From NCBI RefSeq assembly GCF_036208045.1, contig NZ_CP121472.1:1003531-1067530 (forward strand): a stretch of 64,000 nucleotides of DNA, given 5' to 3'. Each line of letters begins with the position of its first letter. The stretch's first letter is position 1. Below the pieces are notes generated by a model. The model was not told the DNA's origin. It saw nothing but the letters and a program-made list of their open reading frames with translations, and did not search any database. Source of the DNA: Thiorhodovibrio winogradskyi (GTDB taxonomy: Bacteria > Pseudomonadota > Gammaproteobacteria > Chromatiales > Chromatiaceae). The translations under genes were made by a program, and so were the position numbers. Below are positions 1 through 9,571 of this stretch, piece by piece.

Positions 1-1673
1 GGCTGCGGTCGGGCAAGTCCAAAACCCTGTCCAAGATCACAGTCGTGTTTGCGCAAAAAGTCGAACTGGGCTTTGGTTTCTATGCCCTCGGCAATCACTT
101 CCAGTTCCAGGCTTTTGCCGATTTGTACAATGGTTTTCAGCAGCGCCTCTGACTTGCGCGACCCACCAACGGTGCTGACAAAGGAGCGGTCGACCTTCAT
201 CGCATGGAAGGGGAAGGCCTGCAGGTAGGTCAGCGCACTGTAGCCAGTGCCGAAGTCATCCAGGGCGATACGAACGCCGATTGTGTCAAGCTGGCTCAGG
301 AGTTGGTGGGTGCCTGGGAAATCCTCGATCAGCAGGCTCTCGGTCACCTCCAGCTCAAGCTGTTGCGGCGGAATACTATAGCGTGTGATGGCATTTTTGA
401 TCTGCTCGAGCAAATTGTTGCTCTGGAACTGCCGGGGCGAGAGGTTAATGGCAATGCGCAGCGAGGATTGGCCTGGCAGGGTATCGAGCCAGGTGCGCGC
501 CTGAGCGCAGGCTTGATCAATGATCCATTCCCCCGCCGGGATAATCAGCCCGGTTTCCTCGAGCAAGGGGATGAACTGGCCTGGCGGAACCACGCCGCGG
601 CTTGGGTGATTCCATCGCAACAGCGCTTCAAGTCCGACGATGCAGCCATCGGTGAGGGCGACCTGCGGCTGGAATACCAGAAAAAACTCTTCGCGCTCGA
701 GTGCGCGGTGGAGTTCGGTTTCGAGTTGAATTTGCTCGCGGACCTGCGCGTCCGTGGACGCATCGGCGAAGGCATAGGCCAAATCGGCCTGATTGCGCGC
801 GCGGGTGAGGGCCGAGTCGGCGCTGGCGAGCAGTTCGCGCGCGCTGCGGCCGTCTTTCGGAAAGATGGAGGCGCCAATATGCGCCGCGGGTCGAAATTCC
901 ACATCGTCAATTTGCAGCGGCAAATAGAGGTCATCGAGCAAATGCTGCAGGCGATCAGCTAGGTTGCCCAGATGCGCGGCCTCCAGCCCCAGCATCACCA
1001 CCAGGAAGCGAGCCCCCTCAATGCGCCCGATAATGGTCTGACGCTGGGGGAACATCTTGAGGATGCGATCCTTGAAGGCGCACAGGAAGCGGTCGCCGGC
1101 CTCGTGACCCAGGCTTTGGTTTATGCGGTCAAAGCGTTGCAGTGCCAGCAGCAGTACCGCGATGGGCTCATCTTGGCGGTTGGTCAGGTTATCGTCGAGC
1201 AAGCGGATGCTGTAGTCGCGGTTGGGCAGTCCGGTGAGGTTGTCGTACTGCGAGTAAAAGCGCAGCCGTTCTTCCTCGGCCCGACGCAGTGCCAGCATGT
1301 TTTCGATGCGCACCAGCAGCTCGGCTCGGTCGAAGGGTTTGGTCAAGAAGTCGCGCGCACCGCTTTGCAGGGCTTGCAAACGCGAGGACTGATCGCTTTG
1401 CGCTGTCAGTATGACCACGGGCGGGCAGTCGTCCTCAAGTTCGCCTCTGAGTTGATCGAGCACGCCGAAACCGCTGATGTGTGGCATGTTGAGGTCGAGC
1501 AAGACCACCCCGGGGCGATGGCGTTGCACCAGCGCGAGGGTCTCGCGCGAGTCGTTGGTGGCGACCACGGAGGTATAGCCTGCTTTCGACAGGATTTTGT
1601 CGAGCACCTTGGTGTTGGTCGGCTCGTCGTCGACCACCAGGATGGTATAGGACAGGAGTGGATTCGATGCCAT
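1..1673 (-). CDS. Response regulator with degenerate GGDEF and EAL (c-di-GMP phosphodiesterase), 3' end outside window
   Basis: The frame is open from an ATG at 1673 to the window edge, about 557 residues without a stop. It begins MASNPLLSYTILVVDDE, a CheY-like receiver with the acidic pocket DDE, followed by VLLDLNMP (phospho-acceptor Asp) and FLTKPF (conserved Lys). A GGDEF domain follows (DNLTGLPNR), but its signature reads EGARF, so cyclase activity is unlikely. The EAL domain is intact: GLEALLRW, INLSPRQF, LEVTES, LDDFGTGYS, KVDRSF and IAEGIET are all readable. It therefore most likely hydrolyses c-di-GMP under control of a sensor kinase that is not in the window. The C-terminal end is missing. 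The domain reading is firm; the signal is unknown. Confidence 0.9.
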   Translation of the reverse strand, partial: MASNPLLSYTILVVDDEPTNTKVLDKILSKAGYTSVVATNDSRETLALVQRHRPGVVLLDLNMPHISGFGVLDQLRGELEDDCPPVVILTAQSDQSSRLQALQSGARDFLTKPFDRAELLVRIENMLALRRAEEERLRFYSQYDNLTGLPNRDYSIRLLDDNLTNRQDEPIAVLLLALQRFDRINQSLGHEAGDRFLCAFKDRILKMFPQRQTIIGRIEGARFLVVMLGLEAAHLGNLADRLQHLLDDLYLPLQIDDVEFRPAAHIGASIFPKDGRSARELLASADSALTRARNQADLAYAFADASTDAQVREQIQLETELHRALEREEFFLVFQPQVALTDGCIVGLEALLRWNHPSRGVVPPGQFIPLLEETGLIIPAGEWIIDQACAQARTWLDTLPGQSSLRIAINLSPRQFQSNNLLEQIKNAITRYSIPPQQLELEVTESLLIEDFPGTHQLLSQLDTIGVRIALDDFGTGYSALTYLQAFPFHAMKVDRSFVSTVGGSRKSEALLKTIVQIGKSLELEVIAEGIETKAQFDFLRKHDCDLGQGFGLARPQ

Positions 1674-1775
1674 TACCAGATCGATCTGATCGGGGGGGTT
1701 ATGTTGTACCGAAGTATAACAAAGCCTTTGAAGGGAAGTTGTCAGCGGATATTGCCCGCGCGTCTCGGTGACGGC

Positions 1776-3386
1776 TCAGGCCTCGGCGATCAGATGAGCG
1801 TGACCGTTTTCCTCGACCGCTTCAAGGCGCACATCAAATCCCCACAGTCGGCGGATATGGCGTAGCACCTCGGTGGCGCCATCACCGAGTGGCCGGCGGT
1901 TGTAGCGATAGTGGCGCAGTGTCAGTGAGCGGTCGCCGCGTGTGTCGACTTTGTAAACCTGAATATTAGGCTCGCGGCTGCCGAGATTGTACTGATCAGC
2001 CAGTGACTTGCGCAGCGCCCGGTAGCCGGCTTCCTCGTGAATGGCGGTGATTTCGAGTGCTTCCTCGCGGTCATCGTCGCGCACCGCGAACAGGCGGAAC
2101 TCGCGCATCAAATGCGGTGAGAGGTACTGGGCGACAAAGCTCTCGTCTTTGAAGTTGCGCATGGCAAAGTCGAGTACCTTGATCCAGTCCTGATTGACAA
2201 AATCCGGAAACCAGTAGCGGTCCTCATCGGTTGGCTCCTCGCAGATGCGGCGGATGTCGCGCATCATCGCAAAGCCCAAGGCATAGGGATTGATGCCGGA
2301 ATAATAACGCGAGTCAAAGGGCGGCTGGTAGATCACATTGGTGTGCGACTGCAGAATTTCGATCATGAAGCCATCGTTGACCAGACCCTTTTCATACAAC
2401 CGATTGAGCAGGGTATAGTGCCAGAAGGTGGCCCAGCCCTCATTCATGACCTGAGTCTGGCGTTGAGGATAAAAATACTGTCCAATTTTGCGCACAATGC
2501 GCACCATTTCGCGTTGCCAGGGCTCGAGCAGTGGGGCGTTTTTCTCGATGAAGTAGAGGAGATTCTCTTGTGGCTCGGAGGGAAAGCGCTGTTCTTCCTC
2601 CTCGGTTGCCGAGTCAGGTGCCACTGGCAGGGTTCGCCACAGATCGTTCACCTGCGTCTGCAAATAGGCCTCGCGTTCGTGCTGACGCTTTTTCTCTTCC
2701 GCCATTGACAGTGGCGCTGGGCGCTTGTAGCGATCCACTCCATAGTTCATCAGTGCATGACAGGAGTCAAGCAGCAATTCGACCTCTTCCTGGCCATGGC
2801 GTTCTTCGCATTCCGCGATGTAAGCCCTGGCAAAGACTAGATAGTCGATAATGGCATCGGCATTGGTCCAGGTGCGAAACAGATAATTCCCTTTGAAGAA
2901 ACTATTGTGGCCATAGCAGGCATGCGCGATCACCAAGGCCTGCATTGGCAGGGTATTTTCCTCCATGAGGTAAGCAATGCAGGGATCGGAGTTGATCACG
3001 ATTTCATAGGCCAGACCCATCTGCCCGCGTCTGTAAGTCTGTTCGGTGGCGACAAACTGCTTGCCGAAGGACCAATGGTTGTAATTAATGGGTAGCCCGA
3101 CCGATGAGTAGGCGTCGATCATCTGCTCGGAGGAAATCACCTCGATCTGATTGGCGTAGGTATCGAGGCCGAATTCATGATGCGCGATCTTGCCGATCTC
3201 GCGATCAAAACGCTCGAGCAGTGGGAAACTCCATTCCGATGACGTTGAGATGAATTGGTTCTGGCTCGCGGAGCCTTTGGGCTCGTCTTGTCGGGTCTTC
3301 TCTTCCCTGGCCGCCGCCGGATCATTCACCGGATCATCGGTCTCTGGCCCAGTTGCTGGTCCAGTCGCTGGCTCTGCAGTGCTCAT
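1776..3386 (-). CDS. spoVR: SpoVR family protein (YcgB-like)
   Basis: 536 residues, the usual length of the SpoVR/YcgB family. After a Pro/Glu/Asp-rich N-terminal tail of about 45 residues the family-type sequence begins (SSEWSFPLLERFDREIGKIA) and continues through HACYGHNSFFKGNYLFRTWT and NEGWATFWHY. The molecular function of SpoVR is not settled; the protein was named for a Bacillus spore-cortex phenotype. It is the third gene of the prkA-DUF444-spoVR set. Its ribosome site AGGAGG lies inside the 3' end of the upstream DUF444 gene, three bases separate the frames, and translational coupling is likely. In enterobacteria the equivalent genes belong to the stationary-phase and nitrogen-starvation response. 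Confidence 0.95.
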   Translation of the reverse strand: MSTAEPATGPATGPETDDPVNDPAAAREEKTRQDEPKGSASQNQFISTSSEWSFPLLERFDREIGKIAHHEFGLDTYANQIEVISSEQMIDAYSSVGLPINYNHWSFGKQFVATEQTYRRGQMGLAYEIVINSDPCIAYLMEENTLPMQALVIAHACYGHNSFFKGNYLFRTWTNADAIIDYLVFARAYIAECEERHGQEEVELLLDSCHALMNYGVDRYKRPAPLSMAEEKKRQHEREAYLQTQVNDLWRTLPVAPDSATEEEEQRFPSEPQENLLYFIEKNAPLLEPWQREMVRIVRKIGQYFYPQRQTQVMNEGWATFWHYTLLNRLYEKGLVNDGFMIEILQSHTNVIYQPPFDSRYYSGINPYALGFAMMRDIRRICEEPTDEDRYWFPDFVNQDWIKVLDFAMRNFKDESFVAQYLSPHLMREFRLFAVRDDDREEALEITAIHEEAGYRALRKSLADQYNLGSREPNIQVYKVDTRGDRSLTLRHYRYNRRPLGDGATEVLRHIRRLWGFDVRLEAVEENGHAHLIAEA

Positions 3387-3389
3387 GTC

Positions 3390-4658
3390 TCAGGCCTCCT
3401 GCTTTTTGAACAACTCGCGGAAGACCGGAAAAATATCCTCGGCACCGCCAATTTCTTCCATCGCGAAATGTGGATGGGCCGCTTTCACATCCTCGTAGGC
3501 ATACCAGAGGCTCTGATGCTGACGCGGTGTGATTTCAATATAGGCAAAGTAGCGCATCAGCGGCATGAGTTGATCGATCAGCAGGTCGCGGCAGATGCTG
3601 GAATCCGAGTCCCAGTTATCGCCGTCCGAGGCTTGGGCGGCATAGATGTTCCACTGACTTGAGTCATAGCGCTCGCTGAGGATGTCATGTGCCAGGCTCA
3701 GCGCACTGCTGACCACTGTCCCGCCGGTTTCGCGCGAGTAAAAAAACTCCTGCTCGTCCACCTCCTGCGCAACTGTGTGGTGGCGGATAAAGACCACCTC
3801 GATTTTGTCATAATTGCGCTGCAGAAAAAGATACAACAGGATGAAAAAGCGTTTTGCCAGATTCTTGCGCATCTGGTCCATGGAGCCCGACACATCCATG
3901 ATGCAAAGCATCACCGCTTTGCTGCTCGGTTGCGGCTCGCGGGTGAAGGATTGATAACGCAGGTCGAAGGTATCGATAAAGGGCAGCGCGGCGATGCGGG
4001 CCTTCAGCCGCTCGATCTCCTCGCGTAGCGCCGCCACTCGCGGGTCGGTTTCGGTGGCGCCGGCGGCAAGCAGTGCCTCCAGTTCAAGTTCCAGCTCGCG
4101 CAGGCGTGCGCGATGGGGGGCGCCGAGCGCGGTGCGCCGGGCAATGGCGCCTTTGAGCGAGCGCACCACGTCGATATTGCTTGGTGCGCCGCTGGTGGTG
4201 TAGCCGGCACGGATAGTTTTGAATTCGGTGGTGCCGAGCAGTTGGTTGCGCACCAGGTTGGGCAATTCCAGGTCGTCGAACAACAGATCCATGAACTCTT
4301 CGCGCGAGAGTTCAAAGATAAAATCATCCTCGCCCTGTCCGTCCCGACTTGCCCGGCCCGAGCCCTGCCCGCCCGCGCTACCTTCCGGTCGCGGAACCCG
4401 GTCGCCGGCGGCAAACTCCTTGTTGCCAGGATGAATTTGCTCGCGCTGTCCGCCCGGGCCGTGATGGAACACCGGCTCGGACAGATCCCTTGATGGAATG
4501 CCAACCTTCTCGCCGGCGTCCATGTCGGTGATGCTGCGACGATTCACCGCATCAGAGACAGCACGCTTGAGCTGCGACTTGTAGCGCTTGAGAAAACGCT
4601 GACGATTGACGGCGCTCTTGTTTTTCGAGGAACTGCGACGGTCGATAAAATGCGACAT
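3390..4658 (-). CDS. yeaH: DUF444 family protein with a von Willebrand A-like fold (YeaH)
   Basis: 422 residues, normal for YeaH/YhbH. The N-terminus (MSHFIDRRSSSKNKSAVNRQ) is typical of the family. Residues 80-110 are a Gly/Arg-rich linker, and a Glu/Arg-rich, probably coiled-coil stretch precedes the C-terminal domain. That domain carries a MIDAS-like metal site (MDVSGSMD, the DxSxS pattern) and the later GGTVVSSAL. Such proteins are thought to act as partners of the PrkA kinase encoded directly upstream. Gene order prkA-yeaH-spoVR on one strand, with short gaps, indicates an operon. Only the family-level role is known; the exact activity is not. Confidence 0.93.
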   Translation of the reverse strand: MSHFIDRRSSSKNKSAVNRQRFLKRYKSQLKRAVSDAVNRRSITDMDAGEKVGIPSRDLSEPVFHHGPGGQREQIHPGNKEFAAGDRVPRPEGSAGGQGSGRASRDGQGEDDFIFELSREEFMDLLFDDLELPNLVRNQLLGTTEFKTIRAGYTTSGAPSNIDVVRSLKGAIARRTALGAPHRARLRELELELEALLAAGATETDPRVAALREEIERLKARIAALPFIDTFDLRYQSFTREPQPSSKAVMLCIMDVSGSMDQMRKNLAKRFFILLYLFLQRNYDKIEVVFIRHHTVAQEVDEQEFFYSRETGGTVVSSALSLAHDILSERYDSSQWNIYAAQASDGDNWDSDSSICRDLLIDQLMPLMRYFAYIEITPRQHQSLWYAYEDVKAAHPHFAMEEIGGAEDIFPVFRELFKKQEA

Positions 4659-4730
4659 GCGCTTGAAAACGTGATGAGTCGTTAGTGGTGAGTTGTCGTT
4701 GACTTGCCGCTTGTCAACGCCGAAATGGCG

Positions 4731-6653
4731 TTATTGGGCCTTGCGCACACGCAGGTACCATTCAGAGAGCAGCCGAACCTGCTTGGGTGTGTAGCCTTTT
4801 TCCACCATGCGATCAACGAATTGCTCGTGCTTTTTCTTTTCATCGGCCGATGCCTTGGTATTGAAGGAAATCACCGGCAGTAATTCCTCGGTGTTGGAGA
4901 ACATTTTTTTCTCGATCACCACCCGCAGCTTTTCGTAGCTGGTCCAACGCGGATTGGAGCCCTTGTTGTTGGCGCGCGCGCGCAACACGAAGTTCACAAT
5001 CTCGTTGCGGAAATCCTTGGGGTTGGAAATGCCCGCCGGCTTCTCGATTTTTTCGAGCTCCTCGTTGAGGGCGCCGCGATTCATCATCTCACCGGTGTCG
5101 GGATCGCGATATTCTTGATCCTGAATCCAGAAATCGGCATAGGTGACATAGCGGTCGAAGATGTTCTGACCATACTCGGCATAGGATTCCAAATAAGCGG
5201 TTTGCAGTTCCTTGCCGATGAACTCCGCATAACGTGGTGCCAGGTACTGTTTCAAAAAGCCGAGATACCGATCCTGCACCTCGGGTGGCAGATGCTCGCG
5301 CACGATCTGGCGCTCAAGGACGTAGAGCAGGTGTACCGGATTGGCGGCAACCTCGCCATGGTCGAAGTTAAATACCTGCGACAGAATCTTAAAGGCAAAG
5401 CGGGTGGAAATGCCGGACATGCCTTCGTCGACGCCAGCATAGTCGCGATATTCCTGCACCGATTTGGCCTTGGGGTCGGTGTCTTTCAGATTCTCGCCAT
5501 CGTAAACCCGCATTTTGGAGAAGATGCTGGAATTCTCAGGCTCTTTCATGCGCGTCAGCACCGAGAACCGCGACATCATCTCGAGCGTTCCCGGCGCGCA
5601 GGGGGCTTGATTGAGCGAGCTGCTGTGCAGTAGCTTTTGGTAAATCTGCTTTTCCTCGGTCACCCGCAGGCAATAGGGCACTTTCACAATATATACGCGG
5701 TCGAGAAAGGCCTCGTTATTTTTGTTATTGCGGAAGCTTTGCCATTCCGATTCATTGCTGTGCGCGAGAATGATCCCCTGGAAGGGCAAGGCGGACAGCC
5801 CCTCGGTTGGGTTGTAATTGCCTTCTTGGGTCGCCGTTAGCAGCGGATGCAGCACTTTAATGGGTGCCTTGAACATCTCGACGAATTCCATCAGCCCCTG
5901 ATTGGCTCGACAGAGCGCGCCAGAATAGGCGTAGGCGTCGGCATCGTTCTGCGCGAAATGCTCCAGTTTGCGGATGTCCACCTTGCCAACCAGGGAGGAA
6001 ATGTCCTGGTTGTTCTCATCGCCGGGTTCGGTCTTGGCGATGGCCACCTGCTCGAGAATCGAGGGAAAGAGCTTAACCACCTTGAACCGGGTAATATCGC
6101 CGTTGTACTCCTGCAGGCGCTTGACCGCCCAAGGCGACATGATGGTGCGCAGATAGCGTGTCGGGATGCCGTAGTCTTCCTCGAGAATGGGTCCGTCTTC
6201 TTCCGGCGAAAACAGGCTGAGCGGCGATTCGAAGACAGGGGAGCCTTTGATAGCATAAAAAGGCACCTGTTCCATCAACTCTTTGAGTTTCTCGGCCAGG
6301 GAAGATTTGCCGCCGCCCACCGGGCCGAGCAGATAGAGAATCTGCTTGCGCTCTTCGAGTCCCTGGGCCGCGTGTTTTAGATAGGATACCAGTTGCTCAA
6401 TGGACTCTTCCATGCCATAAAAGTCACGGAACGCCGGGTAGCGGCGAATCACCTTGTTCTGAAAAATGCGGCTCAGGCGCAAATCATCATGGGTGTCAAC
6501 CAGTTCCGGCTCGCCGATGGCGCTTAACAGCCGCTCGGGCGCCCCGGCATAGGCGAGCGGATCGCGCTGGCACAACTCGAGATACTCATTCAGGGCCATT
6601 TCCTCTTCACGCGAGGACTCATACCTGGCACGGTAACGCTCGAAAATCGACAT
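4731..6653 (-). CDS. prkA: PrkA-type serine protein kinase (YeaG)
   Basis: 640 residues, full length for PrkA/YeaG. An AAA-type ATPase domain comes first, with Walker A GPVGGGKSSLAEKL near residue 108; the PrkA C-terminal region follows (NEFLDRVY-like AFLDRVYIVKVPYCLRV, then KPAGISNPKDFRNEIVNFVLR). The start ATG at 6653 follows an AAGAGG ribosome site about nine bases upstream. It is the first gene of the prkA-DUF444-spoVR operon, so the promoter should lie in 6654-7110. In E. coli YeaG acts in nitrogen-starvation and stationary-phase adaptation; a similar role here is inferred from homology and gene order. Confidence 0.95.
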   Translation of the reverse strand: MSIFERYRARYESSREEEMALNEYLELCQRDPLAYAGAPERLLSAIGEPELVDTHDDLRLSRIFQNKVIRRYPAFRDFYGMEESIEQLVSYLKHAAQGLEERKQILYLLGPVGGGKSSLAEKLKELMEQVPFYAIKGSPVFESPLSLFSPEEDGPILEEDYGIPTRYLRTIMSPWAVKRLQEYNGDITRFKVVKLFPSILEQVAIAKTEPGDENNQDISSLVGKVDIRKLEHFAQNDADAYAYSGALCRANQGLMEFVEMFKAPIKVLHPLLTATQEGNYNPTEGLSALPFQGIILAHSNESEWQSFRNNKNNEAFLDRVYIVKVPYCLRVTEEKQIYQKLLHSSSLNQAPCAPGTLEMMSRFSVLTRMKEPENSSIFSKMRVYDGENLKDTDPKAKSVQEYRDYAGVDEGMSGISTRFAFKILSQVFNFDHGEVAANPVHLLYVLERQIVREHLPPEVQDRYLGFLKQYLAPRYAEFIGKELQTAYLESYAEYGQNIFDRYVTYADFWIQDQEYRDPDTGEMMNRGALNEELEKIEKPAGISNPKDFRNEIVNFVLRARANNKGSNPRWTSYEKLRVVIEKKMFSNTEELLPVISFNTKASADEKKKHEQFVDRMVEKGYTPKQVRLLSEWYLRVRKAQ

Positions 6654-7110
6654 CGATGGAACCTCTTGAATCGATCGGCAGTGATCTGACAGTCAGCCGG
6701 CATCCGCTGGGATGACCCCACGCGGGGTTCCCGCTCTGGCGCGGCACGGGAATCTTCACGGTCGCTCCGACCCTCGATACCTTTGACTATGAGGGTGGAC
6801 ACATCTTCTCACGAGCCCGCGAAGCGATTATTTTTGACCTCCCGGGACGGGAGGGGGTTCAGCCCTGTCAACTCTGGCGCGGGCGATCGGGGCATGTCCT
6901 CGAGCTTAATGGCTTGGTGGTCCGCCTAATAAATCGAGGTATTTCGCCCAGCGAAGGCGCATGGTGCGGTACAGCCCCGGAAAATGAAGCCGCTAGTTCA
7001 CCTTCAGATTGCCATCTTGGCACAGAATTCCCCGGAAACCACCTGATCTTTCATGGTTTCGGCTCGCTCCGGACGATGAACCCTCGAGATTGACAAAAAG
7101 GAAAATTGCT
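6654..7110. other. Intergenic region upstream of prkA and moaE, with an orphan open frame
   Basis: 457 bp between divergent prkA and moaE. It should contain the prkA promoter, but no convincing -35/-10 or -24/-12 pair was identified. One plus-strand frame is open from about 6712 to the TGA at 7091-7093 (about 127 codons), directly before moaE. It has no ATG, GTG or TTG early enough to serve as a start. Its translation includes GIFTVAPTLDTFDYEGGH and AREAIIFDLPGREG, which looks protein-like but matches nothing recognised. In the same frame an ATG at 6656 is cut by a TGA about 20 codons later. It may be a decayed gene or chance. Confidence 0.4.
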
Positions 7111-7584
7111 ATGTTCGATGTACGGGTACAGCCTGGGGCATTCGATCCCGAGCAGGAGCAGCTCACTTTTCGTGAGCGCCTGCCTGGTATCGGTGCGGTG
7201 GTCAGCTTTGTTGGAATCATGAGAGATTCGAGCCATGGGCAGGAGGTGCGAGAAATGATGCTGGAATACTACCCCGGCATGACCGAAAAAGTCTTGCAGC
7301 GACTGCTGGATGAGGCACGCGCCCGCTGGTCGCTTGCCGGTGCGCGCGTCATTCATCGAGTCGGCCCCCTGCAGCCCGCCGATGCCATTGTGCTTGTGTT
7401 GACTGCCAGCACCCACCGCGGCGATGCTTTTCGTGGCTGCGAGTTTCTTATCGACGCACTCAAAACCCAAGCCCCGTTCTGGAAACGCGAACTCACACCC
7501 GAGGGTCCCCGTTGGGTCCAAAACCGCGAGCAGGATGCCTTGGCGGCAGAGCGATGGACATCCTCATGTCAGCCATTGAATTAG
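7111..7584 (+). CDS. moaE: Molybdopterin synthase catalytic subunit MoaE
   Basis: 157 residues with the MoaE sequence throughout: GAVVSFVGIMRDSS, LEYYPGMTEK, RVIHRVGPL, VLTASTHRGDAF, and the Lys-containing KTQAPFWKRE near the active site. With MoaD it converts cyclic pyranopterin monophosphate to molybdopterin by inserting two sulfurs. The ATG at 7111 was chosen because AAGGAA lies upstream and homology begins at MFDVRVQ; the frame can be read further upstream but shows no family similarity there. The sulfur donor MoaD, often the neighbour, is not encoded in the window. Confidence 0.93.
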   Translation: MFDVRVQPGAFDPEQEQLTFRERLPGIGAVVSFVGIMRDSSHGQEVREMMLEYYPGMTEKVLQRLLDEARARWSLAGARVIHRVGPLQPADAIVLVLTASTHRGDAFRGCEFLIDALKTQAPFWKRELTPEGPRWVQNREQDALAAERWTSSCQPLN

Positions 7585-7674
7585 AAGACTATTCCAGAAT
7601 CTGGCCATTCCAAGGCCGCCTCCGCGCAGGGCTAGTGTTACTGGGGTGGCGTTCACTGGGGTGGCAAGCTCCCT

Positions 7675-9420
7675 TCAAGATGCCTTCCATGCGCATATAC
7701 GATCCCGACCCTCGTGCTTGGCGCGATAAAGCGCCTCGTCGGCGCGTCGAATCAGATCGTCGAGGCGTGCCAGGGTCGGTTCGCGCGTAGCTAGTCCGAT
7801 GCTGATCGTCACTGCGAGCGGTTCTCGACCAGCCACCAAAATTCGTACGGCGCGAACTGTGCTGAGTAATCGCTCGGCCACATGGATGGCCTGTGCGTAT
7901 TCTGTCTCCGGCAGCAAAACGATAAACTCCTCACCGCCAAAACGCCCAAGTCGGTCGCGGTTGCGCAGACACTTGCGCACACTATCCGCAAGGGACTGCA
8001 ACGCTTGATCACCAATTTGGTGTCCATAGGTATCATTGACTTGTTTGAAATGATCAGCATCAATCAGTAGCAAGGAGAGCGGGCGATGATGTCTGATGGC
8101 CAATTGCCAGCTATCCTCGGCGCTTTCCAGAAAGGCGCGCCGATTGAGTGTCCCCGTCAGGCTGTCGGTGGTGGCCAGACGGATGAGTTTGGCTTCGATG
8201 TCCTTGCGTTCGCTGATGTCGCGCAATACTCCGACAAACAAGCGTTGTCCGGCCATCTCGGCATGACCCACGGTGATCTCGAGCGGAAAGCGCGTTCCAT
8301 CGCTTCTTTGCCCTTCGATCTCCCGTCCGCTCATCTTGCGCGTACGATTGGCGGGGACGGAGGATGCGCGCACATAATGGTCATGCTGGCGCGCATCGTT
8401 TTCTGGCATGAGTTGATTGACCGAGCCGCCAAGTAACTCTTGTGCTTTGTAACCGAACATGCGTTCTGCCGCAGGATTGAATTCCAGAATTCTGCCTTTC
8501 GCGTCGATCACGATCATGCCATCGTGGGTCGTGGCAAGGATGGTGCGCAAACGCCGCTCGCTGAATATGACCTGTTGGCGATTGCTTAAATACGCCCACA
8601 GCAGTCCTGCCATGACAGCCGCGAAGATCAGACCCATCCAGGTGGCAAGATTGAGCAAGACAGATTTTGCTTGCCAGCCCGCGACGGGTTTGGCCGCAAT
8701 TTCCCAAGAGCCGCCAGGAACCATCATCCAGCGGCGCAGGGAATCCGTCGTGAACAGATCGGGATTGCCAAAAAATGGCAGCTTTTGGGTATTTTCCAGC
8801 TTGCTTGCCGGAACCTTGCGCAGCGCGAAGCGAATGCCGCGCACTTGCGGTGTCAGTCCAACCGCGGCAAAAAGGCTGTCGAAATCCAGTACCAGACTGA
8901 TCATCCCCCAGTAGTGGCTGTCGCCAAGAAAGACTGGCGTGCGGCTAATCAATCCTTGACCACCTTGAAAGAGTTCGACAGGGCCGGCAAGAACGGTACA
9001 GCGACACTCAATCGCCGCGCGCACCTCCGGCCACTGCTTGGGATGCTCTGGATAATACAGACCTATTGCCGATTCATTCCCGGCAAGGGGATAAACGTGG
9101 GAAATCCGGTTGCCAGGTGCAATGCCGACATTGCGCACATGGCGACCCAGTTCGAATAGCGTTTGCAACGCAATTTGAATCTGCTCCTCGTCAATTCTTT
9201 GGACCGCTGCGATATGCGCGATTAAGCCATTGACAAGAAACACATTGGCATTAAGCTCCGATTCAAGGCGCACCATGAAATCGGTCAACTCCAGGGAAAC
9301 CTGTTCGCGCCGATCCTGAGCGAGTCGCTCGCGTTCGAGGTCGATGATGTAATGAAAAAGACCGACCAGCCAGACAAATAGCAGGGCACTTGGAATCAAC
9401 AAACGCAGTTGCGAACGCAT
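7675..9420 (-). CDS. Membrane diguanylate cyclase, CHASE-PAS-GGDEF
   Basis: 581 residues. A transmembrane helix at about residues 8-25 is followed by a periplasmic sensor region with CHASE-type sequence (RNVGIAPGNRISHVYPL, GGQGLISRTPVF). A second transmembrane helix (about 250-272, LATWMGLIFAAVMAGLLWAY) leads to a PAS domain (ATTHDGMIVIDAKGRILEFN) and a GGDEF domain (TTDSLTGTLNRRAF). The signature is GRFGGEEF, an active form, so it should synthesise c-di-GMP from two GTP. No EAL domain is present. The ligand of the CHASE domain cannot be told from sequence. It is transcribed alone, with gaps on both sides. Confidence 0.92.
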   Translation of the reverse strand: MRSQLRLLIPSALLFVWLVGLFHYIIDLERERLAQDRREQVSLELTDFMVRLESELNANVFLVNGLIAHIAAVQRIDEEQIQIALQTLFELGRHVRNVGIAPGNRISHVYPLAGNESAIGLYYPEHPKQWPEVRAAIECRCTVLAGPVELFQGGQGLISRTPVFLGDSHYWGMISLVLDFDSLFAAVGLTPQVRGIRFALRKVPASKLENTQKLPFFGNPDLFTTDSLRRWMMVPGGSWEIAAKPVAGWQAKSVLLNLATWMGLIFAAVMAGLLWAYLSNRQQVIFSERRLRTILATTHDGMIVIDAKGRILEFNPAAERMFGYKAQELLGGSVNQLMPENDARQHDHYVRASSVPANRTRKMSGREIEGQRSDGTRFPLEITVGHAEMAGQRLFVGVLRDISERKDIEAKLIRLATTDSLTGTLNRRAFLESAEDSWQLAIRHHRPLSLLLIDADHFKQVNDTYGHQIGDQALQSLADSVRKCLRNRDRLGRFGGEEFIVLLPETEYAQAIHVAERLLSTVRAVRILVAGREPLAVTISIGLATREPTLARLDDLIRRADEALYRAKHEGRDRICAWKAS

Positions 9421-9571
9421 CAGAGGCTAGTTGGCTGTGTTTTGTTGAACCTTGGGTCTAGATCAGGATGGCAGTCACCACTTCATCGGTTTTGGTCACT
9501 TAACAGTGCCAAGGCCGAGGTGAAGCTGCCGCGCTGCAAGCATAGTTCGCCGGCAAATTGGGTGTTGTTGG

